DNA from: Taibaiella sp.
GTDB taxonomy: Bacteria; Bacteroidota; Bacteroidia; Chitinophagales; Chitinophagaceae
Length of the DNA stretch: 20,168 nt
Assembly: GCA_019454705.1 (NCBI GenBank)
Contig: JACFNS010000006.1
Span: 491-20,658 of the forward strand
Direction of reading: 5' to 3'
Made by a program: the position numbers and the translations under genes. The notes under the pieces were generated by a model. The model was not told where the DNA came from, did not search any database, and worked only from the letters and a program-made list of their open reading frames with translations. Positions 14,223 to 20,168 of this stretch are shown here, in pieces (position 1 is the first letter of the stretch; each line of letters opens with the position of its first letter).

Positions 14223-16807
14223 AAAGACAGTTTCATACTGCCGAATATGCCGAAGTTACGGTTAGCCGCTTCGTTGGGTAGCGACTGTGGCGTAAGTCGC
14301 CATACAAAGTCCACACGAAATACTTTGAGGATATTTTCAATACCCGTACCTACTTCTACATAAGGCTTACCGTCTAAAGACCGGAATGTAAATCCTTTGT
14401 CGAAATTGTAGGCCTTGTTAGCATCACTCAATGTGCCAATCACGCCTTTGGCTGTCCAGAACTGGCGGAAGCGGAGTTTCTTAATCAATGGTATGTATTT
14501 GAAGAATCCGCCCCCCAGGCTGTGTTCCAGGTTAGCACCTGCAAACATATCGCTGATGAACTCATATTGAGTCATCATATTGAAGGAGTACTTATTGTAG
14601 TAGTAAAACTCGTTACCCGGGTGTTGCTCCAGCAAAGGGTAAGGCAGCGTACCAAAGTATTTGCCACCAAACAGGTTGACATACAACTGGCCAAAAGGTG
14701 GTATGCGCCAGTTGTCCGATATGGTCATGGTCAGGCGCTGGTAGTCATAATCACTGCCAAAAACATTCTTCAAACCCAGTGCCAGCCTCATATCTACAAT
14801 AGGGTATTTGCTGCCCAGGCTGAAACGATAGTAGTTGCCGTTCAGGAATTTCTCTTTGTATGCAAACCGTATTTTCAGGTTTACCTCCGATGCGGTGACT
14901 GTTGAGGACGGCGCACCCGATGCATCCCTGAATATAGCGGATGATGGCAGAGGGTCGTAAGGGTCGTATATCTTCCGGTAGAATGTCAATAACTGGCTGA
15001 AACCTGTAACTGATTCGTTGTACAATTCAAAACGTACATCATCAGCAAATATAAACTTCGGCGGTACACCCTTCTTTCGTATACCTACACTGATGATATT
15101 ATTGATAGCTACTTTATCATAATAGTTGACTGTATAATCTATATCCCTCGTATAAGAGAAATTGAAATAGCGGCGGGGTGTCCTGTCGAACAAAACAAAT
15201 GCGCTGGCATTGTATTTAAACCTGTTATCGCCCACGCCATAGGCCACATAGCCATTCAGGTAAATATCCTTGAACAGTTTGGGCGTAGTACCCATACTGA
15301 ACTGGAAACGGTTGCCCTCTACCTGGTTATACGAGTAAGCGTTCCAATATGGCCCAAGCTCTATCGGCCCGAATTTATAGCCACCGGTGCTCAATATCTT
15401 CGCCAGTGTCTTCAGGTTTTTAAAAGCTCTGTTTTTTTCCAGTGAATCATACATCTGGTAGATGCCCTTTTCTTGTACACTCAATTCTTCATGCCTGTTA
15501 GCCGACCAGAAATCTTCTCCTGTAGTAGTGGCGCTGTCTGCCACTACTACATCTCTTTTAAATTCTTTACTGTTGACAATATTGCTGATGCTGTCTTTAT
15601 TGGCTACAATGTCTTTGTAGGAAGTTGTTTTGCGTACAATGAACCCCAGTGTCCTCACTACTTCGTCCGACAATTCCAGTTCGGCAGTGATGTTTTCTTT
15701 GGTGCAGAACCACAGGCTATCGCCCAGTGGTGTGTATTCTTTGTAGAAAGATGATTTCTTCACCCAGTTTACCTGCGTGCCGCTTGGCATATCGGCAGCT
15801 ATGTATTGGATAGCGTACACCGAGTCAACAATTTTCAATGTTCCTTCAAAGCAATTTTCCCCTTTGCGTTGAGGTGTGAAATGCAGGGTGATAATGTTGT
15901 ACCCATCCTGCTTTACGGTATCTATTATTTTGTACTTGTAAAAAGTCAGGGCAGTATTACCGGCAGGGCTCACAAATTCTTTGTCAAAGAAGGGCACATA
16001 GTTATCGTATGGGTTGATGGCCAGGTATATGCGCCCCAGGTATTGAGATACGCTGTTCATCATGTTTTTGTTGCTCAATACCTTTAGCTGTGTCGCTTTG
16101 ATGAACTCTTTGTTTTTCTTCGGTTCTTTCTGGTAATAGTAATCTGATAAAGCCTCGGTAAGGTACAAAGGCAGGTAGGGTTTGTAATAAGACGTAGTAT
16201 CCATATTGTCGAATACAAAGCCCAGTTGTTTCAGGTAGGGTACCGGCAGGCGTTCTAATGTTTTTCGTTTAAAGTTCAGTAAGTCTATCTGAATTTTGTT
16301 GTATGCTTCGTAGCGGTAGTTGTCCAGCTTGTCTGGATTGTTTTGCGGTTTTCGCCTGATTACCTCTCTCATCAGTGTGATGGCCGGGTCTTCTCCCGGT
16401 TTTATCACTACCTCTTCCAGGTAGGTGGCCGAGCGGGTGAGTTGTATGTTATAAACAGCCTTCCTATTGTTACGGTCTACCCTGACGGTCTTAACATCGT
16501 AGCCAATCACCTGGATTTTAAGGCTATCGTCGGGCAGGCGTTCAGTTTGTATCAGGAAGTTGCCGTCCGCGTCTGTTGTCGTGCCATTAGTACCGTTTTT
16601 GAAAAAAACCGGGGCGAAGGGTATTGGCTGGCCGTCTTCTGCGTCCGTCACCTTGCCGGACAATTCATACCCCCTGTAATTGGTTTTGCGAACCGGCTCA
16701 GAAATAGCCTGCTCTTTCTTCAACGAGTCATTGACCTGCGCATTCAGGGGCGCCGCTATAAGAATAAACAACAATAAAAGGCATCCCTGCTTACGCATCA
16801 TATTCAT
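14219..16807 (-). CDS. DUF5686 outer-membrane protein with carboxypeptidase-regulatory-like domain
   Basis: An 862-residue exported protein with signal peptide MNMMRKQGCLLLLFILIAAP, then LNAQ. ATGs at 16807, 16801 and 16798 are all possible starts. Residues about 48-130 are a carboxypeptidase-regulatory-like domain (YELSGKVTDAEDGQPIPFAP, then GTTTDADGNFLI). The rest matches the DUF5686 family, beginning EEVVIKPGEDPAITLMREVI and continuing through RYEAYNKIQIDL. The C-terminal ~400 residues look like outer-membrane strands (FNFSYTRDIDYTVNYYDK and similar) and end NFGIFGSMKLSF, with the terminal aromatic typical of barrel proteins. The family's function is unknown; it resembles receptors with a CarboxypepD-like front but I see no TonB plug. 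It is a single gene, convergent with bcp and divergent from the YkgJ-type gene. Confidence 0.85.
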   Translation of the reverse strand: MNMMRKQGCLLLLFILIAAPLNAQVNDSLKKEQAISEPVRKTNYRGYELSGKVTDAEDGQPIPFAPVFFKNGTNGTTTDADGNFLIQTERLPDDSLKIQVIGYDVKTVRVDRNNRKAVYNIQLTRSATYLEEVVIKPGEDPAITLMREVIRRKPQNNPDKLDNYRYEAYNKIQIDLLNFKRKTLERLPVPYLKQLGFVFDNMDTTSYYKPYLPLYLTEALSDYYYQKEPKKNKEFIKATQLKVLSNKNMMNSVSQYLGRIYLAINPYDNYVPFFDKEFVSPAGNTALTFYKYKIIDTVKQDGYNIITLHFTPQRKGENCFEGTLKIVDSVYAIQYIAADMPSGTQVNWVKKSSFYKEYTPLGDSLWFCTKENITAELELSDEVVRTLGFIVRKTTSYKDIVANKDSISNIVNSKEFKRDVVVADSATTTGEDFWSANRHEELSVQEKGIYQMYDSLEKNRAFKNLKTLAKILSTGGYKFGPIELGPYWNAYSYNQVEGNRFQFSMGTTPKLFKDIYLNGYVAYGVGDNRFKYNASAFVLFDRTPRRYFNFSYTRDIDYTVNYYDKVAINNIISVGIRKKGVPPKFIFADDVRFELYNESVTGFSQLLTFYRKIYDPYDPLPSSAIFRDASGAPSSTVTASEVNLKIRFAYKEKFLNGNYYRFSLGSKYPIVDMRLALGLKNVFGSDYDYQRLTMTISDNWRIPPFGQLYVNLFGGKYFGTLPYPLLEQHPGNEFYYYNKYSFNMMTQYEFISDMFAGANLEHSLGGGFFKYIPLIKKLRFRQFWTAKGVIGTLSDANKAYNFDKGFTFRSLDGKPYVEVGTGIENILKVFRVDFVWRLTPQSLPNEAANRNFGIFGSMKLSF

Positions 16808-16868
16808 TGCCGGGTAATGGCGGGTAATCTTTATTATTAAACCATAAATAACTGAAACGGTTTAATAG

Positions 16869-16876
16869 TACCTTTG
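16869..16876 (+). promoter_or_regulatory. Candidate -7 promoter element for the YkgJ-type gene
   Basis: TACCTTTG matches TAnnTTTG exactly, the same core as at the tRNA-His promoter. It lies 65 bases before the ATG at 16942. No good -33 TTG is seen at the right spacing. Confidence 0.42.
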
Positions 16877-16895
16877 CATTCAATAAAAAATCAGG

Positions 16896-16903
16896 CAAAA
16901 ATA
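16896..16903 (-). promoter_or_regulatory. Candidate -7 promoter element for the DUF5686 gene
   Basis: The minus strand reads TATTTTTG, matching TAnnTTTG, 88 bases upstream of the ATG at 16807. It lies past the plus-strand element at 16869-16876, so the two predicted promoters face each other and their start sites would fall within a few bases. In an A-rich stretch this match could be chance. Confidence 0.3.
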
Positions 16904-16941
16904 CAATAGCATATCGGTAAACTACTATATTTATAACCCTT

Positions 16942-17442
16942 ATGGATTTAAAAAAGTTTGAGAAGAAAGCCGCTAAGAAGAAGCATAAGCTCGTCAAGTT
17001 TCTGAAAAAGCTGGATAAAGTAGTGCCTGAAGACCTGCCGCGCCTGGTAAAAGAAGAAGATGCCGAAGGGTGGAAAGAGATAGAATGCCTGGCATGTGCC
17101 AACTGCTGCAAGACCATGACCCCCACTTATACCAAAGAAGATATCAAACGCATATCCGCCCACCTGAATATGACGCCTAAAGAGTTTAAGGCTAAGTGGC
17201 TGTATAAAGATGAAACGGGCGACTGGATGAATACCACCCAGCCCTGCCAGTTTTTGGACGATAAGAATATGTGCACCATATACGCCATAAGGCCGGCTGA
17301 CTGCGCTGAGTTTCCCCACCACAACAAGAAGCCGTTCAACCTGTACAACGATACCTTTATCAACAATGTGCACCGCTGCCCGGCTACGTTCGAGCTGGTG
17401 AACAGGTTGAGAAAAAGGGTAGAGCGCGAGTACGAATGGTAA
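16942..17442 (+). CDS. YkgJ family cysteine-cluster protein (zinc/iron-chelating domain)
   Basis: A 166-residue cytosolic protein with the full cysteine pattern of the YkgJ/UPF0153 family: CLACANCC (Cys49, 52, 55, 56), QPCQFLDDKNMC (Cys102, 111), IYAIRPADCAEFP (Cys121) and a late RCPATF. These cysteines are thought to bind zinc or an iron-sulphur cluster; the biochemical role of the family is unsettled. The N-terminal ~45 residues are very lysine-rich (KKFEKKAAKKKHKLVKFLKK), suggesting contact with nucleic acid or membrane, which is inference. It is the first plus-strand gene after a divergent promoter region. The hydrolase gene follows after 81 bases and may be co-transcribed. Confidence 0.88.
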   Translation: MDLKKFEKKAAKKKHKLVKFLKKLDKVVPEDLPRLVKEEDAEGWKEIECLACANCCKTMTPTYTKEDIKRISAHLNMTPKEFKAKWLYKDETGDWMNTTQPCQFLDDKNMCTIYAIRPADCAEFPHHNKKPFNLYNDTFINNVHRCPATFELVNRLRKRVEREYEW

Positions 17443-17523
17443 ACGACTGCTAAAATACCGCTGACTATGTGCTCGTTTTGCTGAAAAGCGTACTTTCGCA
17501 CAGAGGATAATCCGTTATTTATA

Positions 17524-19041
17524 GTGTTGTATTTTATTCGTTTAAGCAGTTTCCTGTTCATAGGATTGTTATCATTATGTATTGCTATCACATCATCGGC
17601 CCGCGACAACAAGCGCGAATTCAGGGCGGCGTGGATTGCTACCGTATCCAATATTGACTGGCCATCGAAACCCGGCCTGCCTGCCGAGCAGCAGAAGTCT
17701 GAGTTCATCAAAAGGCTGGAGCAACTGAAGGCACTGGGCTGCAATGCCGTAATAGTACAGGTACGGCCCGCCTGCGATGCTTTTTACAATTCAGTAGAAG
17801 AACCCTGGAGCCGTTTCCTGACGGGTAAGCAGGGGCAGCCGCCATTTCCTTATTACGACCCGCTAACTTTCATGATAGAAGAGGCGCATAAACGCAATAT
17901 GGAATTCCATGCCTGGTTTAACCCGTACAGGGCGCTGACCATCAAAGGCAAAAACCCCAACCCGCCCGAGCACGTGACCCGCAAGCACCCCGACTGGTTA
18001 GTGAACTACGGCGATAAGACCTACCTGAACCCCGGGCTGCCACAGGTGCGGGAGTACGTTACCCGCATCATTATGGACGTGGTGAAGCGCTATGATATAG
18101 ATGCCGTACACCTCGACGACTATTTTTACCCCTACCGTATAGCCGGTGTTGAGTTTCCTGACCAGGCTACTTTCGTACGTTTTTGCGGCGACATCAAGAA
18201 CAAGGACGATTGGCGCAGGAACAACGTGGACCTGTTCGTATCGGTACTGAACGCCAACATCAAGCAGGTAAAACCCTGGGTGAAGTTCGGCATCAGCCCC
18301 TTTGGCGTATGGCGCAATGCCAGCAAAGACCCGCGCGGCTCCGAAACCCGTGGCGGACAAACCTGCTACGACGACCTCTACTCCGACGTACTGCTGTGGA
18401 TGCAAGAGGGCTGGATAGACTACCTGGCGCCGCAGTTGTATTGGGAGCATGGGCATAAGCTGGTAGGCTTCGAAACCCTGATGCCCTGGTGGGAGAAGCA
18501 CAGCTACGGCAGGCATATGTACTACGGGCTGGGCGTGTACCGCATGCTGAACGCCACCAAACCACCATGGAACAGCCCCAATGAACTGATATGGCAGCTG
18601 CGCGACATCAGGCAGAAGGCACGGAACCCCGGGGCTATATTCTACAGCAGTTCCAACTTCGACAAGATACCCGGCGCAGTGTCAGACAGTGTGGCCAGGT
18701 TCAACAGGCACTACGCCTTTCCGCCGCAGATGAAGTGGCTGGACAGCATACCCCCCACGCCGGCCACGCTGACAGGTGAACTGCAGCAACAAAGCCTGCT
18801 GCTGCAATGGAGCGGCGAAAACCCTACGCAGGAGCCGCTGCGCTTTGCCGTGTACCGATTTGGCAGGAATGAGAAAATCAACCTGGACAAGGCTGAAAAT
18901 ATCATATCTGTACAAACGGAAATCAGCTATACAGACAGGGATTACCAGAAGTACCCGGGCGCCCGCTATGTGGTGACCGTACTGGACAGGTTGTGGAACG
19001 AAAGCCCGCCCAGCAACGTTTATAGCCCCACTGTCAACTAA
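17524..19041 (+). CDS. Family 10-like glycoside hydrolase (GHL10) with C-terminal Ig/FN3-like domain
   Basis: The product is about 505 residues. No ATG precedes the signal peptide, so the start is GTG at 17524 or TTG at 17527; the leader is LYFIRLSSFLFIGLLSLCIA followed by ITSSA. Residues about 31-350 match the GHL10 family: REFRAAWIATVSNIDWPSKP, then VIVQVRPACDAFY, WFNPYRALT and DAVHLDDYFYPY with Asp198 and Asp199. FGISPFGVWRN and YLAPQLYWEHG complete the barrel. Residues about 400-500 look like a fibronectin-III-type domain (ATLTGELQQQSLLLQWSGEN, ending YVVTVLDRLWNESPPSNVYS). The characterised E. coli relative DigH (YddW) cleaves peptide-free peptidoglycan strands, so a cell-wall substrate is plausible. 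The gene is clearly richer in G+C than its neighbours. Confidence 0.88.
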   Translation: MLYFIRLSSFLFIGLLSLCIAITSSARDNKREFRAAWIATVSNIDWPSKPGLPAEQQKSEFIKRLEQLKALGCNAVIVQVRPACDAFYNSVEEPWSRFLTGKQGQPPFPYYDPLTFMIEEAHKRNMEFHAWFNPYRALTIKGKNPNPPEHVTRKHPDWLVNYGDKTYLNPGLPQVREYVTRIIMDVVKRYDIDAVHLDDYFYPYRIAGVEFPDQATFVRFCGDIKNKDDWRRNNVDLFVSVLNANIKQVKPWVKFGISPFGVWRNASKDPRGSETRGGQTCYDDLYSDVLLWMQEGWIDYLAPQLYWEHGHKLVGFETLMPWWEKHSYGRHMYYGLGVYRMLNATKPPWNSPNELIWQLRDIRQKARNPGAIFYSSSNFDKIPGAVSDSVARFNRHYAFPPQMKWLDSIPPTPATLTGELQQQSLLLQWSGENPTQEPLRFAVYRFGRNEKINLDKAENIISVQTEISYTDRDYQKYPGARYVVTVLDRLWNESPPSNVYSPTVN

Positions 19042-19116
19042 GCCGATAAAATTTAGGAAAACAGGCATTTTCTAACCGAATTTTGTATCTTCAACGTCCA
19101 TAAAATGATAGTTTGC

Positions 19117-19596
19117 ATGAAGTCAGCATTGCTAAGCCGTTACTTGTTATTATTGGCTACAGTTATATTAGTTGGTGCAGGTTGTAAGAAAATCAAACGC
19201 ACGGAGAACAGCGTGACCGTTACCACAAAAGGTGGTGAAACGCCGAAATCAACCGGCGGAAAGGGCGGCAACGCTTCATTTGAGATTACCCCAAATCATA
19301 ATGGCATAGACATAGACAGTTGCATGGTGTATATCAAATACGATGCATCCGTAGTCCCCATAAACGGTCAATATGACGACTCAACATGGGCTGTACGCAA
19401 TGAAAAAGACAAGACCCAACCACCTGTTGCCAAATTCTCAGGATTGAAGCCCGGCAACTACTATATATATGGCAAGGGCTGGGATATCATCAGGTCGGTG
19501 CATGTACATGGCGGGCTGCCTTTTATCATTATCCAGGATAATGTGAATACCAACCATATTTACAACCTGCCCCTGATGGAAACGGAGCACGAGTAA
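19117..19596 (+). CDS. Small putative lipoprotein
   Basis: The product is 159 residues from the ATG at 19117 (MKSALLSRYLLLLATVILVG, then AGC), with the lipidated cysteine at residue 23. An in-frame ATG 12 bases upstream (19105) is possible but adds MIVC before the signal. After the cysteine come a basic patch (KKIKR) and a Thr/Gly/Lys-rich linker. A compact beta-rich domain follows, with KFSGLKPGNYYIYGKGWD reminiscent of CarboxypepD-like or transthyretin-like folds in Bacteroidota, then HVHGGLPFIII. No acidic surface-export signal follows the cysteine, so I expect it to face the periplasm. Function is unknown. It ends 23 bases before a strong terminator and may close a unit with the hydrolase. 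Confidence 0.75.
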   Translation: MKSALLSRYLLLLATVILVGAGCKKIKRTENSVTVTTKGGETPKSTGGKGGNASFEITPNHNGIDIDSCMVYIKYDASVVPINGQYDDSTWAVRNEKDKTQPPVAKFSGLKPGNYYIYGKGWDIIRSVHVHGGLPFIIIQDNVNTNHIYNLPLMETEHE

Positions 19597-19619
19597 GTAT
19601 TAGAACATATTTTTATACG

Positions 19620-19647
19620 GCCGCATAAGCAATTATGCGGCTTTTTT
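19620..19647 (+). terminator. Intrinsic terminator after the lipoprotein gene
   Basis: A perfect 9-base-pair stem, GCCGCATAA (19620-19628) and TTATGCGGC (19633-19641), is capped by GCAA, a GNRA-type tetraloop. Six Ts follow (19642-19647). It starts 24 bases after the TAA stop. Confidence 0.95.
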
Positions 19648-19831
19648 GTGCGGTTTTGTTCCCGGATTGTGCGGGTTGAGAACAACCGAGCGCAGTGAGC
19701 TCAACGAGGTAATTAAATATCATCCATATTCGAGTTAAAATCACCGTCAAGTGTTGCCAAAAGGTTGCCGGAATTTTGGAAAAACAAAAGTGCACAATTT
19801 TCTAAGTAATTGGTTGTGAGCGGGTTGATGA

Positions 19832-19881
19832 AATTGTTCCAAAATGTTCTCGGAAAAACGAAATAAAAAAATGGAACAATT
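19832..19881. repeat. Perfect 10-base inverted repeat
   Basis: AATTGTTCCA at 19832-19841 is the exact reverse complement of TGGAACAATT at 19872-19881, separated by a 30-base A-rich spacer. It could form a long hairpin or serve as a paired protein-binding site. Confidence 0.6.
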
Positions 19882-20027
19882 CTGCGCACACTTGCGGTAG
19901 GGTGTACAGTGTTTCAAAGAGCTTTTATCGTCGCTCCTTTTGGAGTGCAGCGATTATGTAAATATACGTAAAATTGTTGTTGTATTTTGTTAATGGTATA
20001 GAGTATTTGCTAAGTAACACTTGTGGT

Positions 20028-20074
20028 TGGCGCAAGAATGCCGCCATGCTAAGTGCGGAAGGGTTCTTGTGCCA
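20028..20074. repeat. Long hairpin with nested inner stem
   Basis: Outer arms GGCGCAAGAA (20029-20038) and TTCTTGTGCC (20064-20073) pair fully with one G-U, and a T/A pair at 20028/20074 extends them. An inner stem CCGC (20041-20044) with GCGG (20055-20058) is nested inside. It lies 23 bases past the stop of the possible minus-strand partial gene, but no T-run follows it on either strand. Confidence 0.55.
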
Positions 20075-20096
20075 TACATAACATGTACTTTGTTTG

Positions 20097-20168
20097 TTAT
20101 TCGCCCCAGATACCCACATCTATCGGTATAAGACAATCCAGTAACCCCTTTTTACCTGCATAATCCAA
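20097..20168 (-). CDS. Possible C-terminal end of a minus-strand gene (partial)
   Basis: On the minus strand one frame enters from the right edge and runs 23 codons to a TAA at 20097-20099, giving LDYAGKKGLLDCLIPIDVG followed by IWGE. The composition is protein-like, with hydrophobic and charged residues well mixed. The segment is too short to assign, and an open frame of this length is expected by chance fairly often. The sequence beyond 20168 would settle it. Confidence 0.25.
   Translation of the reverse strand: MDYAGKKGLLDCLIPIDVGIWGE

Larger units (their letters stand above)
19648..20096. other. Non-coding region rich in inverted repeats
   Basis: No ORF here looks like a real protein. 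The stretch carries a bulged inverted repeat (19651-19661 with 19680-19688) and a perfect 10-base inverted repeat (19832-19841 with 19872-19881). It also has an imperfect hairpin around CTCCTTTTGGAG (about 19927-19954) and an 11-pair hairpin (20028-20038 with 20064-20074). None is followed by a clear T-run, so they do not read as terminators. I do not recognise a known structured RNA (tmRNA, SRP RNA, RNase P RNA), a CRISPR repeat or an insertion-sequence end. Confidence 0.5.

Noticed and set aside
17127..17744. Minus-strand 205-residue ORF opposite the YkgJ-type gene and the start of the hydrolase
   Set aside because: It spans two well-supported plus-strand genes, has no family-like motif, and crosses the intergenic gap. 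It is a shadow frame.
17998..18568. Long antisense ORFs (up to 172 residues) inside the glycoside hydrolase gene
   Set aside because: The high G+C content removes stop codons from the other frames. Their composition is not protein-like and the GHL10 frame is unambiguous.
19925..20119. Minus-strand 64-residue ORF through the hairpin region
   Set aside because: Its composition is not protein-like, a stop lies directly before its ATG, and it runs through two inverted repeats.
19648..20168. CRISPR array or insertion-sequence end
   Set aside because: There are no regularly spaced direct repeats and no transposase fragment. The inverted repeats differ from each other.

Overview
The window looks like a chromosomal segment of a member of the Bacteroidota, probably of the Chitinophagales (the order is a guess). 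The evidence is a type IX secretion (T9SS) component with its C-terminal sorting domain, a TonB-dependent receptor with an N-terminal carboxypeptidase-regulatory domain, DUF3127 and DUF5686 family proteins, several PorT-like outer-membrane barrels, weak Shine-Dalgarno signals, and repeated matches to the Bacteroidota -7 promoter element TAnnTTTG. Most genes are housekeeping or envelope genes. I see no insertion sequence, prophage, integrase or CRISPR array.

Layout. Positions 1-2199 (minus) hold a TonB-dependent receptor cut by the window edge. Positions 2474-4686 (minus) are one transcription unit: ECF sigma factor, a frame-disrupted anti-sigma-like membrane protein, and an outer-membrane barrel protein, closed by an intrinsic terminator. 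Positions 4777-5561 (minus) hold a second small barrel protein with its own promoter and terminator. Positions 5647-5808 (plus) hold tRNA-His(GTG) with a good promoter and a strong terminator. Then come a DUF3127 protein with an SSB-like acidic tail (5878-6285) and a BNR-repeat lipoprotein (6403-7521), which meets a convergent S4-domain RNA-binding protein (7518-7919, minus). Positions 8011-11686 (plus) carry purN, porZ and recO. A small two-helix membrane protein (11687-11968, minus) abuts recO tail to tail. Positions 12073-14222 (plus) carry an M23 metallopeptidase and a Bcp peroxiredoxin, which meet the large DUF5686 outer-membrane protein (14219-16807, minus). Positions 16942-19596 (plus) hold a YkgJ-type cysteine-cluster protein, a GHL10-type glycoside hydrolase and a small lipoprotein, ending at a textbook terminator. 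The last 520 bases have no convincing complete gene but carry at least three clear inverted repeats and perhaps the tail of a minus-strand gene.

How the genes relate. Much of the coding capacity serves the cell envelope: TonB-linked uptake, sigma/anti-sigma signalling next to barrel proteins, PorZ of the T9SS, an M23 hydrolase, a GHL10 enzyme whose characterised relative acts on peptidoglycan, and lipoproteins. purN, recO, bcp and tRNA-His are housekeeping.

Points most worth checking: the broken reading frame in the anti-sigma-like gene, the hairpin-rich 3' intergenic region, the SSB-like tail on the DUF3127 protein, and three convergent gene pairs whose stop codons overlap or abut. I found no clear new multi-gene system.
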